Shown here one piece after another: positions 21,701 to 32,899 of a stretch of DNA of 64,000 nucleotides. Positions within the stretch are counted from its first letter, which is position 1. Every line of letters begins with the position of its first letter. The stretch comes from Plecoglossus altivelis (lineage: Eukaryota; Chordata; Actinopteri; Osmeriformes; Plecoglossidae): NCBI GenBank assembly GCA_036571765.1, contig BROE01000019.1, positions 5,519,824 through 5,583,823 of the forward strand, in the 5' to 3' direction. Below the pieces are notes generated by a model. It saw nothing but the letters and a program-made list of their open reading frames with translations, was not told the origin of the DNA and ran no database searches. The translations under genes were made by a program, and so were the position numbers.

Positions 21701-23090
21701 ACAACATAGTGGATTGCTATTGTCAGAGATATGATGTTTTGGGTCACACTGGAAATCTTTCATTCATGAGCTGACAGTATTTACAAGGAAAGTGTGTATT
21801 CTAATAAATCACTGAACATAGTGGATGATTCAGTGCTCTATTTGGACGCTTGCTTGGCACAGCCTTGCTGGACACCACTCTGGATCAGATGCCAAATGCC
21901 AGCAAGCTGCAAACCCTGGGAACGTGTTGACCACAGGAGAATCCAGCCTGTCTGACTTTTTTGCAAGTAGGTCTGTTCACTCATGTCTCTGGTGGACCCA
22001 AAAGACAATTTAACCCACTTTCTGAAATGGGTCAACCCCTGACAAACAGTTGAAATCCCATACTGTCTTAGATGTTGGAAAAGCTTGCGTGGCATTGAGT
22101 TAAGAGATGCAGTAAGCTTCCAAAATGTACAGTCAAAATGGGAACAAAATCCTCCACTGTCACCCTCCTGAGGAAAACTGCTGAAGTTTGTCAACATTAT
22201 CGGTTATTTTCCAGAGTTGGGAGAAGTTAGTAGAACGAACTGATATAAAAAGAACAGTGTAGAACATGCTGTTCTGGAACATTGTTGGAGTTGTTAGGGT
22301 AGCTGCACTCAAACAAACTACAGGGGCCATAGGTTGTCTGCAGTGGAGTCTTCTGTTTCTAATAAAGGGATTAGCAGAGGGGGGAGATAGTCACATGTCC
22401 TTGTATGGATTTACTGGTGTGAGCCACACAAGATTCCAGTGTCACGATATTAACAGAGACACTGCCTGTGTCCATAGCAGTGGTCCCGGACCCACACTAA
22501 CACAATCTGAAGTATATTTCAGATGAGGAAAGGTTGATGTAGGAAGCAAAAAATAGCACAGCTCTTGGTCTCTCCTCAGTGGGTACTGTTGGGGGTGTGG
22601 AAGGGGAGGATTTGGGGTATCGTCAAATGAATGGATGAAGTACATTGTATAAGGTTATTGGAGTTTGCCAAAATTCCGCACTAATTTTGTGATTCCAGAT
22701 GTGCAGTGACTCAGCATGCTGCATATATTTTTCAGCTCAAATCTACATGTTTGTTGGATACATGTGGTAAGAAGACACAATAGGAAAGCAAATGGCTGTC
22801 ATGCTTTTGTGTAAAACACACAACAAATCTAATCTCATGCGCTGCTGACATGAAAGATTGTTTGGACATTTGTGCGAATAGGGAAATTGCAAAGCTGGCT
22901 AAACTTGTATGTGTTCATGTAGCTGCTCACCTCTACGGTCAAGTCAGCAGGAATTCAGTTTCACTTTAAACGTTCTGTTTAAAAGTTCTGTTCTGTTTAG
23001 AAGTTTAAAATCTACTACATCAGCTTTTCTGGTCTTTAACAAATTGTACAAATGTGTCGAAAGTCACGAGTAAAGCACAACACCATTATG
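18726..23090. other. Intergenic region, no recognised gene
   Basis: About 4.3 kb between the UCP3 promoter and the TASL 3' end. It holds short open frames without recognisable domains, a C9-10 run at 19741 and a small GCATGCATGCAT run near 19596. The minus frame at 21838-22197 (119 codons) is open but resembles no family I know. I see no transposase, reverse transcriptase or tRNA. Confidence 0.6.
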
Positions 23091-23096
23091 TTCATC

Positions 23097-23102
23097 TTTA
23101 TT
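23097..23102 (-). terminator. TASL poly(A) signal
   Basis: A minus-strand AATAAA (plus TTTATT) lies 440 bp after the TASL-like stop and would end its 3' UTR. Confidence 0.55.
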
Positions 23103-23541
23103 ATCATGTATTGCAAACTCACTTTCAAACTTCACATCTTCCTGTTATCATCAACAACAGACCTGTTTCAAGAACAGTTTGTTCTCTTTGGTGTGACGTT
23201 CTTGCACTTCCTCAACATTCAAACAAAGTTTGAACGCCCCCTGGTGGATTTGTTTTTCCATCAAATAAGAAGCAGAGGCAATAGCGTCCAACAGCTGACT
23301 CTCATACTGAAGCACATGGACAAAATATCAAAGTCAGAGAAACATCTTCTCACTTCTACATGGTTGTAAGGACTCTCACTGTACAAAATACTGGCTCTGG
23401 AAACCTGGCACTAAGTTCACACAAGTTCAATACTTCAATCCTTCATTACTTTTGAGCACAGTTCCACAAATAGACCAATTTAAATTAATGGTGTTTCGTG
23501 AAGCAGAGGCAGAGGATATGATCTAGAAATGCACCTCCTTG

Positions 23542-24417
23542 TTAGATTCTCTGATCAGGCTGTGAGATACGCAGGTCTGGGGAGCTGAAATGGGAGCTGG
23601 CCACTGTGCATGTGCTGAGATAATGTACCGCAATGCTGTAGGCTGTGCTGGAGTCCAGACCGTGGTCCTGGCAGAGATGCTGGCTGAGGTGCTGAGCTGC
23701 TGGTGGTACCAGACCCTCTGGATGGGTCAGGCTCAGAGAAGAGCTGCATCTGGCCAGACTGTCCTGCATGTGCTCCCTGTACACTTCTAAGAGCTTGTTC
23801 TCTAGGTAACTATTCAGCATGGAGTTAGACAGAGGCTCCCTATTCAAAGATATGCTACCGTCCATGACCAGGTAACCATCATCATGCAGAGGCTGGGCCG
23901 CAGCTCTTAACTCTGGCTCCACAGGCCCCTGGGTCTTATCCAGGATCTTATCCAGGTACTGGGGCTGTAGCAGGGGTCCCTGAAAGATGCTGTCCTGCTT
24001 CGGCAGACTGAGTAAGCTCCAGTCTCCTACATGGTCTCCTCGAAGCTGCACATCTGGGTAGTCTTTGCAGAAGGATGTACAGAAACAAGAGCGATAATGT
24101 TCTAGATCCTGATCATTCATCTGATTGTGGCTTTTGGGGATGGGGAGAGTCTTGATGGTCAGAGTCGTCACTCCAGGAACAGACTCCACACCGACTTCTG
24201 AGTTTGCTGTGGAAATAGCAGCCGTCTTTGCAAAATCTTGCAAAAAATATTGGTAAGTATTGTGTTTTGGAAGCTCACAACACTCACCTGTCATTGTTTT
24301 ATCGGTTACTTTGATTTGTGGCACAGGATATGCTGGGGTTTTCCTGACCTTCACGTTCTGATACTCCCATTCCTCTTCTCTGTATCGGAGACTCCTGATG
24401 AAGGCTTCTCCCAACAT
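23542..24417 (-). CDS. tasl: TASL-like TLR adaptor (CXorf21 homolog) with pLxIS motif
   Basis: In mammals TASL binds the lysosomal transporter SLC15A4 and recruits and activates IRF5 downstream of endosomal TLR7/8/9. This single coding exon gives 291 residues (human 301). The start MLGEAFIRS is chosen because it lines up with human MLSEGYLSG, the SLC15A4-binding N-terminus; two upstream in-frame Mets (to 24450) are less likely. Near the middle, CTSFCKDYPDVQLRG resembles human CKSICKNYNDLQIAG. The helix LSNSMLNSYLENKLLEVYRE matches the conserved SNAVLNEYLEQKVVELYKQ block. The C-terminus DLRISQPDQRI carries a pLxIS IRF-docking motif (23563-23574) at the same place as human SLHIS. A splice acceptor lies just upstream of the ATG. 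The family assignment is from remembered similarity, not from a search. Confidence 0.85.
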   Translation of the reverse strand: MLGEAFIRSLRYREEEWEYQNVKVRKTPAYPVPQIKVTDKTMTGECCELPKHNTYQYFLQDFAKTAAISTANSEVGVESVPGVTTLTIKTLPIPKSHNQMNDQDLEHYRSCFCTSFCKDYPDVQLRGDHVGDWSLLSLPKQDSIFQGPLLQPQYLDKILDKTQGPVEPELRAAAQPLHDDGYLVMDGSISLNREPLSNSMLNSYLENKLLEVYREHMQDSLARCSSSLSLTHPEGLVPPAAQHLSQHLCQDHGLDSSTAYSIAVHYLSTCTVASSHFSSPDLRISQPDQRI

Positions 24418-24606
24418 GATCAATTCTACGAGCATCGAAGTACAAAACATATCAGTCAGAGTCAGAAGTCAGAGGAGTACACTTCAGCAACTTATTTACA
24501 TATACTAAACCACTCTCAAACATTATATTATCAATGCTATACATCAATGCATGTGTTCCCTTTCGATTGATTATATCATGAAATATATTTCTCTGAGTGT
24601 CCCTAC

Positions 24607-24720
24607 CTCAGATTGTAGAACAGCTCTTTGAGTATCTTTGCTAATTAAACCGATTTCTGCAGTGTGAATGCAAAACTGTATTCCTCAGAAGAAAGCGTTG
24701 AAAAAACAGGAAGTCTGGCC
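24607..24720 (-). other. tasl: Possible TASL untranslated first exon
   Basis: A minus-strand donor, AATCTGAG/GTAGGG, lies at 24606, about 0.16-0.19 kb upstream of the coding exon, whose 5' edge has a CGTAG acceptor 10 bases before the ATG. A short leader exon is therefore plausible. The upstream limit is unknown. Confidence 0.35.
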
Positions 24721-25859
24721 GGTGATAAAGACAGTTGGCCTAGTTATAATTATCAGCTGAAACTGCCACTATGGTAGCTATAGAAAAGTATGTCAATTAA
24801 CTGACATGACATTAATTTGTTATGAATCCAAACTAAATTGAAAAGAAACTGAGTAGGAAACTTTGACTTTAAATGTTTTTCTATAAGTAAATGCAACTCT
24901 AATTAGTATTTGTTTTGAGCAGTTTTCACCTAAAGGGGAACAGGAACTGTAAACAGGAACATGCTGTGACCTTGTCAGACATGCACCATTACACACATGA
25001 TTTGACCTGAATCATGTTGTATCCAACACTGTTTTCTGACACAAATGTTTACTTAAACACACAACTATTAGGAATATAATCCAGAACATGACCCTTGAAA
25101 TTCATTACACTATAAATGCTGTCTATGGTAAAAAAAAATTTAAAAAAATTAAAGAAATTTATTAAACTTTAGGAAGGACATGTTTTCTGGACTAATTCAA
25201 TAATGTAGTACTGGATACTGCCAAGTGATGTCACTGCAGACCAAAGGTTCAGAGGGAAGGGTTTCAGAGTAGGGGAAACAGTCAAGGCTAAAAATAAAAC
25301 ACAAATCTGATTCTTTCATAGCACACGCATGTCTTTAAATTTGATATGAATCAAGTTAAAGCAAGCTGGCATAGGCTACTTGAGTTCACGGTAGGTCAAT
25401 CAGACGATACTTTTGAAAGAGGTGAAGGTCGTAATAATTAAGAGTATCCTTTTATTTGTTTTCCAACACTGCCATTGCAATATGTGTGTTTTGAAATGAA
25501 TAATGTTTGAACCATACATACACGGTAAAAGGTGACGTAATCCTTTGCTGTGTTGTGGTTTATGCATGTGGGGACCTTTTCTTGGGACCTGTAGTTTGGT
25601 AAGAGTTTATAGTCTTGTTTTTGTAACTAGAAGTCAGTACAGATTGCATACATATCCCACAATCCAATGCGAAACTCGCTGCTATTGTGGGAGGAGACGC
25701 GGCAGGCTGTCACTGACAGCTTGAGTAGAGTGAGAGAACAAATTATTGGCAAAATTACTGCTTTTATTTTTAAGGCCGCTAGAGATAATCAAAATCGTAT
25801 GCTGTGAACTCATAGGAACATCTGATAAAGAGAACAGCCTTGGCCCATTGTTTGCAGGC
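24721..25859. other. Divergent TASL / PPME1 spacer
   Basis: About 1.1 kb of AT-rich sequence between the TASL leader (minus) and the PPME1 start codon (plus), with an A-rich patch at 25129-25165. It must contain both promoters and the PPME1 5' UTR. No TATA box or gene is recognised. Confidence 0.6.
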
Positions 25860-28800
25860 ATGGAAAAACAGTTGCATTTGAATTTGTTGGGTTCCAGACC
25901 TCCCATGCCAGGAGGTTTGCAGTCGGGGTCCAAAATGAGAATGGGGTGAGTTTAGTTCTTATTATTGCTGATATCTAGTGCGCATTGCGTAGTTTGATAG
26001 CTAATTGTTAGCTTTGCTTTCATCATCAGACCTCCCCTAAATGACGGTATTATTTCAGTTACTTGGTGGCAAGAGACGTGGTGACAAGCTTGGGCTACCT
26101 AGCTAGCTGTGCTGTTTAGCTGCTAAGTCGACGAACTTAAGCATTACAAAGTGAGCAAGCGGATCACTTTCGCTGGTTAACAAATTAGTCAGGCCTTCTT
26201 CTGAATATGCGAAAACAGTAGGACTTCCTACGCAGACTTCAGGAGGCGAAGCGTGTCATATGCGTAGAATACATAGCTTTTAGCACCAGGAGAACTCCTC
26301 CTATTTGGTCAGGTTAGTGGGTGTCAAAACGTCATTAGTTCCAGGATCCCCCCACCGCCTCAACAGTAACTAAGCATCCATGTCCACGCCCACTCAGTCA
26401 TAGTCACGAATACCATCTTGTGGATATCGTATACCTTTTTTGTGTTGACTCTGAAGAGTGATTCTACCAAGCCAACAACAGCATGTCTTGTTAAAATAAT
26501 TCTATGTTTTGATTATAGCTGGTAAAGGATTTGAATGCAGATCACGTGGTTGTAGATACAAATCACCTTGTTGTTTTGGATTAAAGGGCCAACATGTGAA
26601 TGCATTATTATTGTATGCTTTGACTTTTTTTGCTGTCGATAGATGGTTTTGGGCTGTGGTCATTTATCACTCTCATCTTTCACAACCTTGCAGGCCCGGA
26701 CGAAAGCGAGACTTCACCCCTCTCCCATGGAGTCAATATTACGAAACACTGGAAGATGTGGAGGTGGACAATAATAGCAGCAAAGACATATCCTTGACGC
26801 CTATTTGCAAAACATTTCCTTCCGCCTGTCCTTATACCACACAGTAAACCAAAGTGACACAGCAAATGCTGGTATCAACAGTATAACAACCAAACCACAG
26901 GTTTTGCACACGCATTACATCTTCTTTAGAGTGTTGTTGACGGTGGACAATGCAATTGCAGAGTTCCACTGGCTTGGAACATGGATCATCCTATCCTTGA
27001 CTTCCCCGCACACATTCAGAGTCTACTGCAGTGGCTCCCATGGCCCTGTGCTGCTGCTGCTCCACGGAGGAGGTCACTCAGCCCTCTCCTGGGCTGTCTT
27101 CACTGTGAGTCTCTCTCATGGCCTCAGTAGATAACACCACACATGCTCGCAAATCCTTTCAAAATGGCCTTGCTTAGTCTGTGAATGTGTGCTTGTGCGT
27201 CCATGCATGTTTGCGTGTGTTGGTATTAGGCGGTGATTTGCAGCAGGATTCATTGCAGAGTGGTGGCCATGGACCTCAGAGGGCATGGTAAGGGCCTAAT
27301 CATCACAAGGAAGTTCTGTTCTATCTTGTGACTTTAGTCTTGGAAGCAATGCAAATACCTGTGTGTTATCTGTGACACACAGGTGACACCAAAGTGAAGA
27401 ATCCCGATGACCTTTCAGCAGAAACTATGGCCAAGTGAGTTGTTAATATCTCGTGTGCTACTAGGTGCAATATGTGTATGTGGGTGATAGGAAGAGTCCT
27501 ATATTGATGTTGTTGTTGCACTGTGTCTTGTAAACAAACTATTCCTCAGAACGAACCACTACTGTTACCTCTGTGCTTCTTTTCCTTGATGATCTACTAT
27601 ACTTGCAATTTCTTGTATGCTGATCCAGGCACAAAAAAAATGTCAATGCACGTATTTAAATTCCCATTTGAGCGTTACCCAGGTAGGCCTATATGGGTTC
27701 AGTGGATGTCCTGCAGTGAGAGAGATGGGAGTGAAGTGCTGGTGGAGAGAGTTGAGACAGGAGGAGGACTGAGTCAGTACAGCCATCTGCTGTAGCCACC
27801 TCCCACTGAGACCAGGAACTGGGGTTTGATGCAGGCTGAAAAGATCTGCTGCATCCCAAAATAGTTGCGTTCTTTAGAAACGGTGCCATTAGCGAGAGAC
27901 TAACATCCCTTTGAATCTCAGCTCTGATGTCTTAGCGGTAGTCCTGTCAAATGGCCAATGCTTAGTATGATTACTGGGTAGCTTAGACGTGTTCTAGAAT
28001 ATGGTACGTGCTCATTTTGTCTGTTCTATCTCTCTGCTAGAGATATTGGCAAAGTGGTGGAAGTTCTTTATGGTGAGAACCCGCCTCCCATTATGATGAT
28101 TGGACATAGCATGGGTGGAGCAATAGCAGTTCATACTGCAGCAGCCAATCTTTTGCCATCGTTACTTGGCCTATGCGTCATTGATGTTGTAGAAGGTGGG
28201 TGTTCTAACACTTTACTTTTTCTTAAAGTGCAAATTACATTCTGCGTCTCATGGAAATGTTTAGCTTCCTGGTGTTTTTATTATTACACAATGATTATGG
28301 TTTTTATTACAACAAAATGATGGTTGTCATGACTTTGTGTACATCCCGGTGGCATTTAGGCACAGCCATGGATGCCTTGAACAGTATGCAGAATTTCCTC
28401 AGGAGCCGACCAAAAACCTTTAAGTCTGTAGAAAATGCCATAGAGTGGAGGTAAAGCACTGATCCTGATCAACTGGAATCACTATATAGAATTGTTGAGG
28501 CATATAATGCATCAACGTTGTTTTAGCCAAATTCCTATCATGTCAAGCAACTGTGTTGGTCGTTTCTCCTTCAGCGTGAAGAGTGGACAGATCAGAAACC
28601 TGGAATCAGCCCGGGTATCCATGGGAGGTCAGGTGAAAAAGTAGGTTTTGGACCTTCGGGGTAACCTGAAAGTATGTGGGCTTTTTGTCCTGTACTGGTG
28701 GTCTTCAGCATGTTGTTCCTCGTCTATGCAGATGTGATGAACCCCTGAGTAGTCCTGGAGTCTCTAAGAGCATCGGTGAAGGCATTATTGAAGAAGAGGA

Positions 28801-29660
28801 GGAGGAGGAAGAGGGAGGAGAATCACACCATAAACGGAAGAAGGAAGATGACCAGGAGGTAAGGGAGGAGGGCTTTTTATACAAGGGCCCATACATGTCT
28901 GCAGGGTTTTTAATCATGTGTTCTTAGGTGGCATGTCCTTCTGTGTAGGTGAAGGAGAGTCTTTTCACTTGGAGAGTGGACCTGCCAAAGACAGAGAAAT
29001 ACTGGGAGGGATGGTTCAAGGGCCTGTCAGCCCTCTTTCTCACATGCCCTGGGCCTAAGCTACTGCTGCTAGCAGGTGAGACCCTCAGCATCCCAACCCT
29101 TTAGGACCCAGTGAATTCAGGGGTTAAGTAAGGGACAGTAGTTGTTTTCCATCTATTTATTTTTTGATTGATCATGAAAAGAGTAAACCCAGCAATCCAG
29201 AATAGCATCTCTAACGGCTGTGTTACATGTTCCTCCCCGCTGCAGGAGTGGACAGGCTTGATAAAGATCTCACTATTGGACAGATGCAAGGTGAGGCCTC
29301 ATAAGCAACCCTCTGCTGGTTCCCCTGTAGGCTGTTCTGCAGATAGGTTGTTAGAAGATCAGAAATGTGGATGTCATAACTCACATACACCATCCACCTT
29401 TTTATGCAGGGAAGTTTCAAATGCAGGTTCTTCCTCAGTGCGGCCATGCTGTCCATGAAGATGCCCCTGAAAAAGTGAGTTGCAGCTTGACAACTAGACA
29501 CACCTCGTGCTGTCTTGAAGCACGTGTTGCTGTGGTGCGCCATGGTTCTTGGTTTTGATGAGGCTTTGTGCTTTCTGTGGTTTCTCAGGTAGCAGACGCT
29601 CTGGCCACATTCATGGTCCGTCATAAGTTCACTGATTTTCAGGAAGGGTTCCTGTGGTAA
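25860..29660 (+). CDS. ppme1: Protein phosphatase methylesterase 1
   Basis: PME-1 removes the methyl ester from the C-terminal leucine of the PP2A catalytic subunit and also binds and inactivates PP2A. Thirteen exons: 25860-25945, 26694-26787, 27012-27104, 27230-27287, 27383-27434, 28041-28195, 28360-28450, 28575-28640, 28732-28858, 28949-29075, 29246-29290, 29410-29474 and 29589-29660, giving 376 residues (human 386). It has an alpha/beta hydrolase fold: LLLLHGGGHSALSW oxyanion region, nucleophile Ser in GHSMGG, Asp in VIDVVEG, and catalytic His in CGHAVHED. An acidic loop EGIIEEEEEEEEGG precedes a basic KRKKEDD. Intron 2 has AT-AC ends. The C-terminus stops at EGFLW, earlier than human. The stop TAA overlaps a GTAAGA donor-like site, and splicing there would also give an immediate TGA. 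Confidence 0.97.
26788..27011 (+). other. ppme1: U12-type (AT-AC) intron in PPME1
   Basis: The intron begins ATATCCTTGA directly after the Lys-Asp codons and ends CCCCGCAC directly before ACA-TTC-AGA. The branch sequence ATCCTTGAC (26993-27001) lies 11 nt before the 3' end. Donor, branch and terminal dinucleotides all fit the minor-spliceosome AT-AC class. No GT-AG pair gives the conserved SKD/TFRVY junction. Confidence 0.85.
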
Positions 29661-30197
29661 GAAATGTTTATAATGATCGACGATGATGTCCAAACCATGT
29701 ATGGATACACATATTTACTCTTATACTTTGCAGTTAGTAGAACTCTGGACCAAAAGAATGTATTTAATGTTTTGTTTTTGTTTTTGCATGATTTCAGACA
29801 AGTCCCAGTTTGACTCTGGTCTTCTACTGATAGTCATGGAGGCATTGTGTGGAAATTCATGGACATATTTTGCCTATCAACTCGAAAATAGATCTGTATA
29901 AAAAAAACAGGACTATACAGCTGCAGAACATTCACTGTACGACAGTTCTCCTTCAAATATTGAGTTTTTATAACATTATTATTATTATTGTTATCATTAC
30001 TGTACATGAGCTTATGCCGCATATGGCTTTGCCTTTTGATAGTTTTTGTTTATCAAGTTGAGACACGATTTCACTTATCCTTTTCAAATGTTTTTTTTCT
30101 TTTCATCTCTTGTGATGCCTTGCCTGTTTTGTGTCCTACTTTGGGTGATTGCATCATTTTGTGCCGTGTTTAACATCGTTGGCTTTTAAGAAGGATG

Positions 30198-30203
30198 ATT
30201 AAA
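30198..30203 (+). terminator. PPME1 poly(A) signal (ATTAAA)
   Basis: The common variant hexamer ATTAAA lies about 540 bp after the PPME1 stop, followed by a GT/T-rich stretch typical of a downstream element. Confidence 0.55.
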
Positions 30204-30229
30204 AATGAATGAAGGTCAAAGTTGTTATG

Positions 30230-31440
30230 TTTATTTGATTTTCTGTCATCCACACACACTTCTCTCAATATCAGGTACAGGCCTTGGTAAGCCCCTGTTG
30301 GTCTATATTCCTCCTTTTCTCCTTCAAGTGAATTTTACTATGTGCCACTATAGGACAGTAATTTGCTAAAACTAGCACCTATTCTAACCTGGACTACTGT
30401 GGCAAACACTTTGTCATAGACACTTTATTGCATAATCAGGGATTTGGTTAACGAGACAGGGAAAGAGGAAGTGCTGATTGGCTCCCTGAACTTGGCAGCT
30501 GCCACGGCCCAATCCTCTAATGGCACCAGAACGATAACTGGTGTCTGATGCAATACAGTTTACATGTTGCAACATATTCTCGCATCATTCATTATTTGGA
30601 ACTGTGATTCTTCACCTGCTGAGATGCGCGATGCTGCTCATAAGCCTGGCTGTTATTGCCTACTGTTGCTTTAAGTATATTATTGGCTTTGAGGTTAATT
30701 TGATGGGCGGCTTGAAGTAGACATTCTTTTAACATGCTCTTTAATAAGTACAGGGACTGTCCTCCTAAGTCATGGCTGTTGCAAACTGTGTTTATTGCAT
30801 TACACATAAGACTGTCGCTTAATTCTGATGTGATTGTAAAAGGTGTATTGCATCAGGTCGTAGTTTCTGCTGTATGTGTGTTTACATGTGCTGGTACAAG
30901 GATGGCGCAGCACTGGGCTAAGAATGAGACTTTGTCCCTCGCTTTCACACACACAATGGATTAATATTTAATAGGTTTGTTGAACTTTGTTTCGCCATCA
31001 TTAAAACTCTCATTTAATATTTACGCATTGAGTATCCAAGCTATTGTGTTTACTGGGGTGTCAGTGTCTCTCAGAAGAGAGGGTGGTGCTTTTACTAATT
31101 GCCAAAACTAGGTGGCCTCTACTGCTGCTGGCTATAGACATACTAGACAAGTGATTAGGTGGAGATTTAAATGGATTGCACAACACCCTTATATGGCACT
31201 GCACCAGTGCTTGACTTGCGTTCTCATCCACAATCAAATATAACATTTGTGTGTAATTAAGTGCAATGCTTCTCATACATTTCAGTCAGAGTTTTTGGGT
31301 GAAGTACAAACAATTAGGCCCGTTCTACAATTATCATCCTCTTTAAAATAACTTAATTTCCTTACCCACCCCTCAAAATCAGCGAGTTAAACATTAAACA
31401 TTTTGAAACATGACAAGCACAAAATGCTCTTGATTGTTTG
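30230..31440. other. PPME1 / odorant receptor spacer
   Basis: About 1.2 kb between two convergent genes. Only short frames without recognisable similarity; nothing else seen. Confidence 0.6.
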
Positions 31441-31446
31441 TCTTCA

Positions 31447-31452
31447 TTTATT
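31447..31452 (-). terminator. Odorant receptor poly(A) signal
   Basis: A minus-strand AATAAA (plus TTTATT) lies 333 bp beyond the receptor stop codon. Confidence 0.5.
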
Positions 31453-31784
31453 ACATTTTTAACAACTTAAAGCATAACACATTGTGTGGACCAGGAAGGG
31501 TTTGGAAATGTTTATCGTTGAATCAATCATTTTCTTTGAAGTGGATGCACCTTATTCTGTAGGAAAGGTGAAACTGCAAACGATTCGACAAAAGTTCTTT
31601 GTCAACAAATTATGCAAACCAATTATCTCACTCCAAAAGAATAGTCAATTATGGCATTAAACGTGTTGTTTATGCTGACAGAACAAAACATGTACAGTTT
31701 CATGTCGAAATCTGTGAAAACCGCAAAGCAATTAAGACATTTTCAAAATTACACCACATGCAGCAAAACTGTCTCTGGAGCACA

Positions 31785-32711
31785 CTACGCTGCAATGGCA
31801 GCTGTCCTCACTTGGTTTTTAGAGCCAAGAAATAAGTAGTATCTAAAGGCGTTGCAGAAAGCCTTGTCTCTGAGGCCGTATATGAGAGGACTCAGGCACT
31901 TGGGAAAGATAATAAGGACTAAAAACAAAACATACTGAATCTGTAAAACAATTTGTGGCTCCAAAGTCCAGCGCACCGTTACATTGATGATGTTAAAAAG
32001 GGTGGAAGTGAGACACAAACCCAGCTGAATCATGTGAAGAAATATAGTCTGGAGGGCTTTATTGGCATTCGATTTGTTCGAGGATGCCGACTTGGCAGCG
32101 ATCATGATAGCTATGTATGTGTAGATAATGATAATACCAACCACCACAAAGTACACACCGGTAAAGGTTTTGTTTAAAGTGACAAAAATTGCCCCTGGTA
32201 AAAGAGTGAATTTAGAGCAGAACACCCGCATTTGTAAATACGGGACCTTATAACTAACGTAAACAAAGAGATCAATGAGGGAATTAATAGAGCCCATTAC
32301 CCATACCACAGCAATGGTCACTTCAGTCCGTCTGATGGTTGCAAGCTGTGGATACCTGAGTGGGAAGCAGATGGCTGCATACCTCTCCAGTGACATAACT
32401 GCCAAGTTCAGAGGGGAAATAGATGCATTTGTTCCGCCCCAAACACAAATTATCAAACAAATATAGTTATTAATGGTCAACCGGGTAGCTGCTAGTATGT
32501 ACATCACCATAGAAAACACAAGTTGGAGAGAATCTGAGAAGAGCAGGTGACCAAACAGGATGTGACGGGGGTTCTGAAAGACAGGCTTGTTCAGTAGCGT
32601 GAAAAGCATGATCAGATTGATATAAAGAAAAAGGAGGCAAGGTGTAATGGATAGGATAGCCTTTATCTGCAGCTCATTCAACTGTTGTATCCATTCCGTT
32701 GTATTATTCAT
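31785..32711 (-). CDS. Odorant receptor 131-2-like GPCR
   Basis: A seven-transmembrane receptor of the fish odorant receptor 131-2-like group, expected in olfactory neurons and coupled to a G protein. There is one uninterrupted coding exon of 308 residues, usual for the family. The start MNNTTEWIQQ is chosen because it gives the standard short N-terminus with an N-glycosylation site (NNT) and lies just after a TTTTGCAG acceptor at about 32720. Seven hydrophobic segments are visible, beginning ILSITPCLLFLYINLIMLF. The DRY-like box at the end of TM3 reads SLERYAAICFPLRYP, a variant typical of this group. The TM7 end reads SPLIYGLRDKAF in place of NPxIY. A 5' untranslated exon likely lies at 32839 and upstream (AAA/GTAAGTATG donor). 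No sister receptor is seen nearby. Confidence 0.92.
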   Translation of the reverse strand: MNNTTEWIQQLNELQIKAILSITPCLLFLYINLIMLFTLLNKPVFQNPRHILFGHLLFSDSLQLVFSMVMYILAATRLTINNYICLIICVWGGTNASISPLNLAVMSLERYAAICFPLRYPQLATIRRTEVTIAVVWVMGSINSLIDLFVYVSYKVPYLQMRVFCSKFTLLPGAIFVTLNKTFTGVYFVVVGIIIIYTYIAIMIAAKSASSNKSNANKALQTIFLHMIQLGLCLTSTLFNIINVTVRWTLEPQIVLQIQYVLFLVLIIFPKCLSPLIYGLRDKAFCNAFRYYLFLGSKNQVRTAAIAA

Positions 32712-32899
32712 GACCTCTCTGCAAAAGAGTCTGGAAAGATATGGTAGACAGGTAAGTAACGCAAGCAATACATTAAGAGTTCAATTCTGATCATGTAAGT
32801 GATCTTTGAATCCTGGTTTTGTGGAAAGACATACTTACTTTGCTTCAGAAGCTCATGTTGTTTCGGGGTTCTGAGGTCCAGGTGGAAAGGTGGGAGACA

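Noticed and set aside
21838..22197. 119-codon minus-strand frame, considered as a degenerate transposon
   Set aside because: No reverse transcriptase, integrase or transposase motif and no terminal repeats are visible. It may be an old interspersed repeat but this cannot be supported from the sequence alone.
24418..24450. Upstream in-frame Met codons for TASL
   Set aside because: The alignment of MLGEAF with human MLSEGY and a splice acceptor lying between the upstream Mets and the chosen start favour the internal Met.
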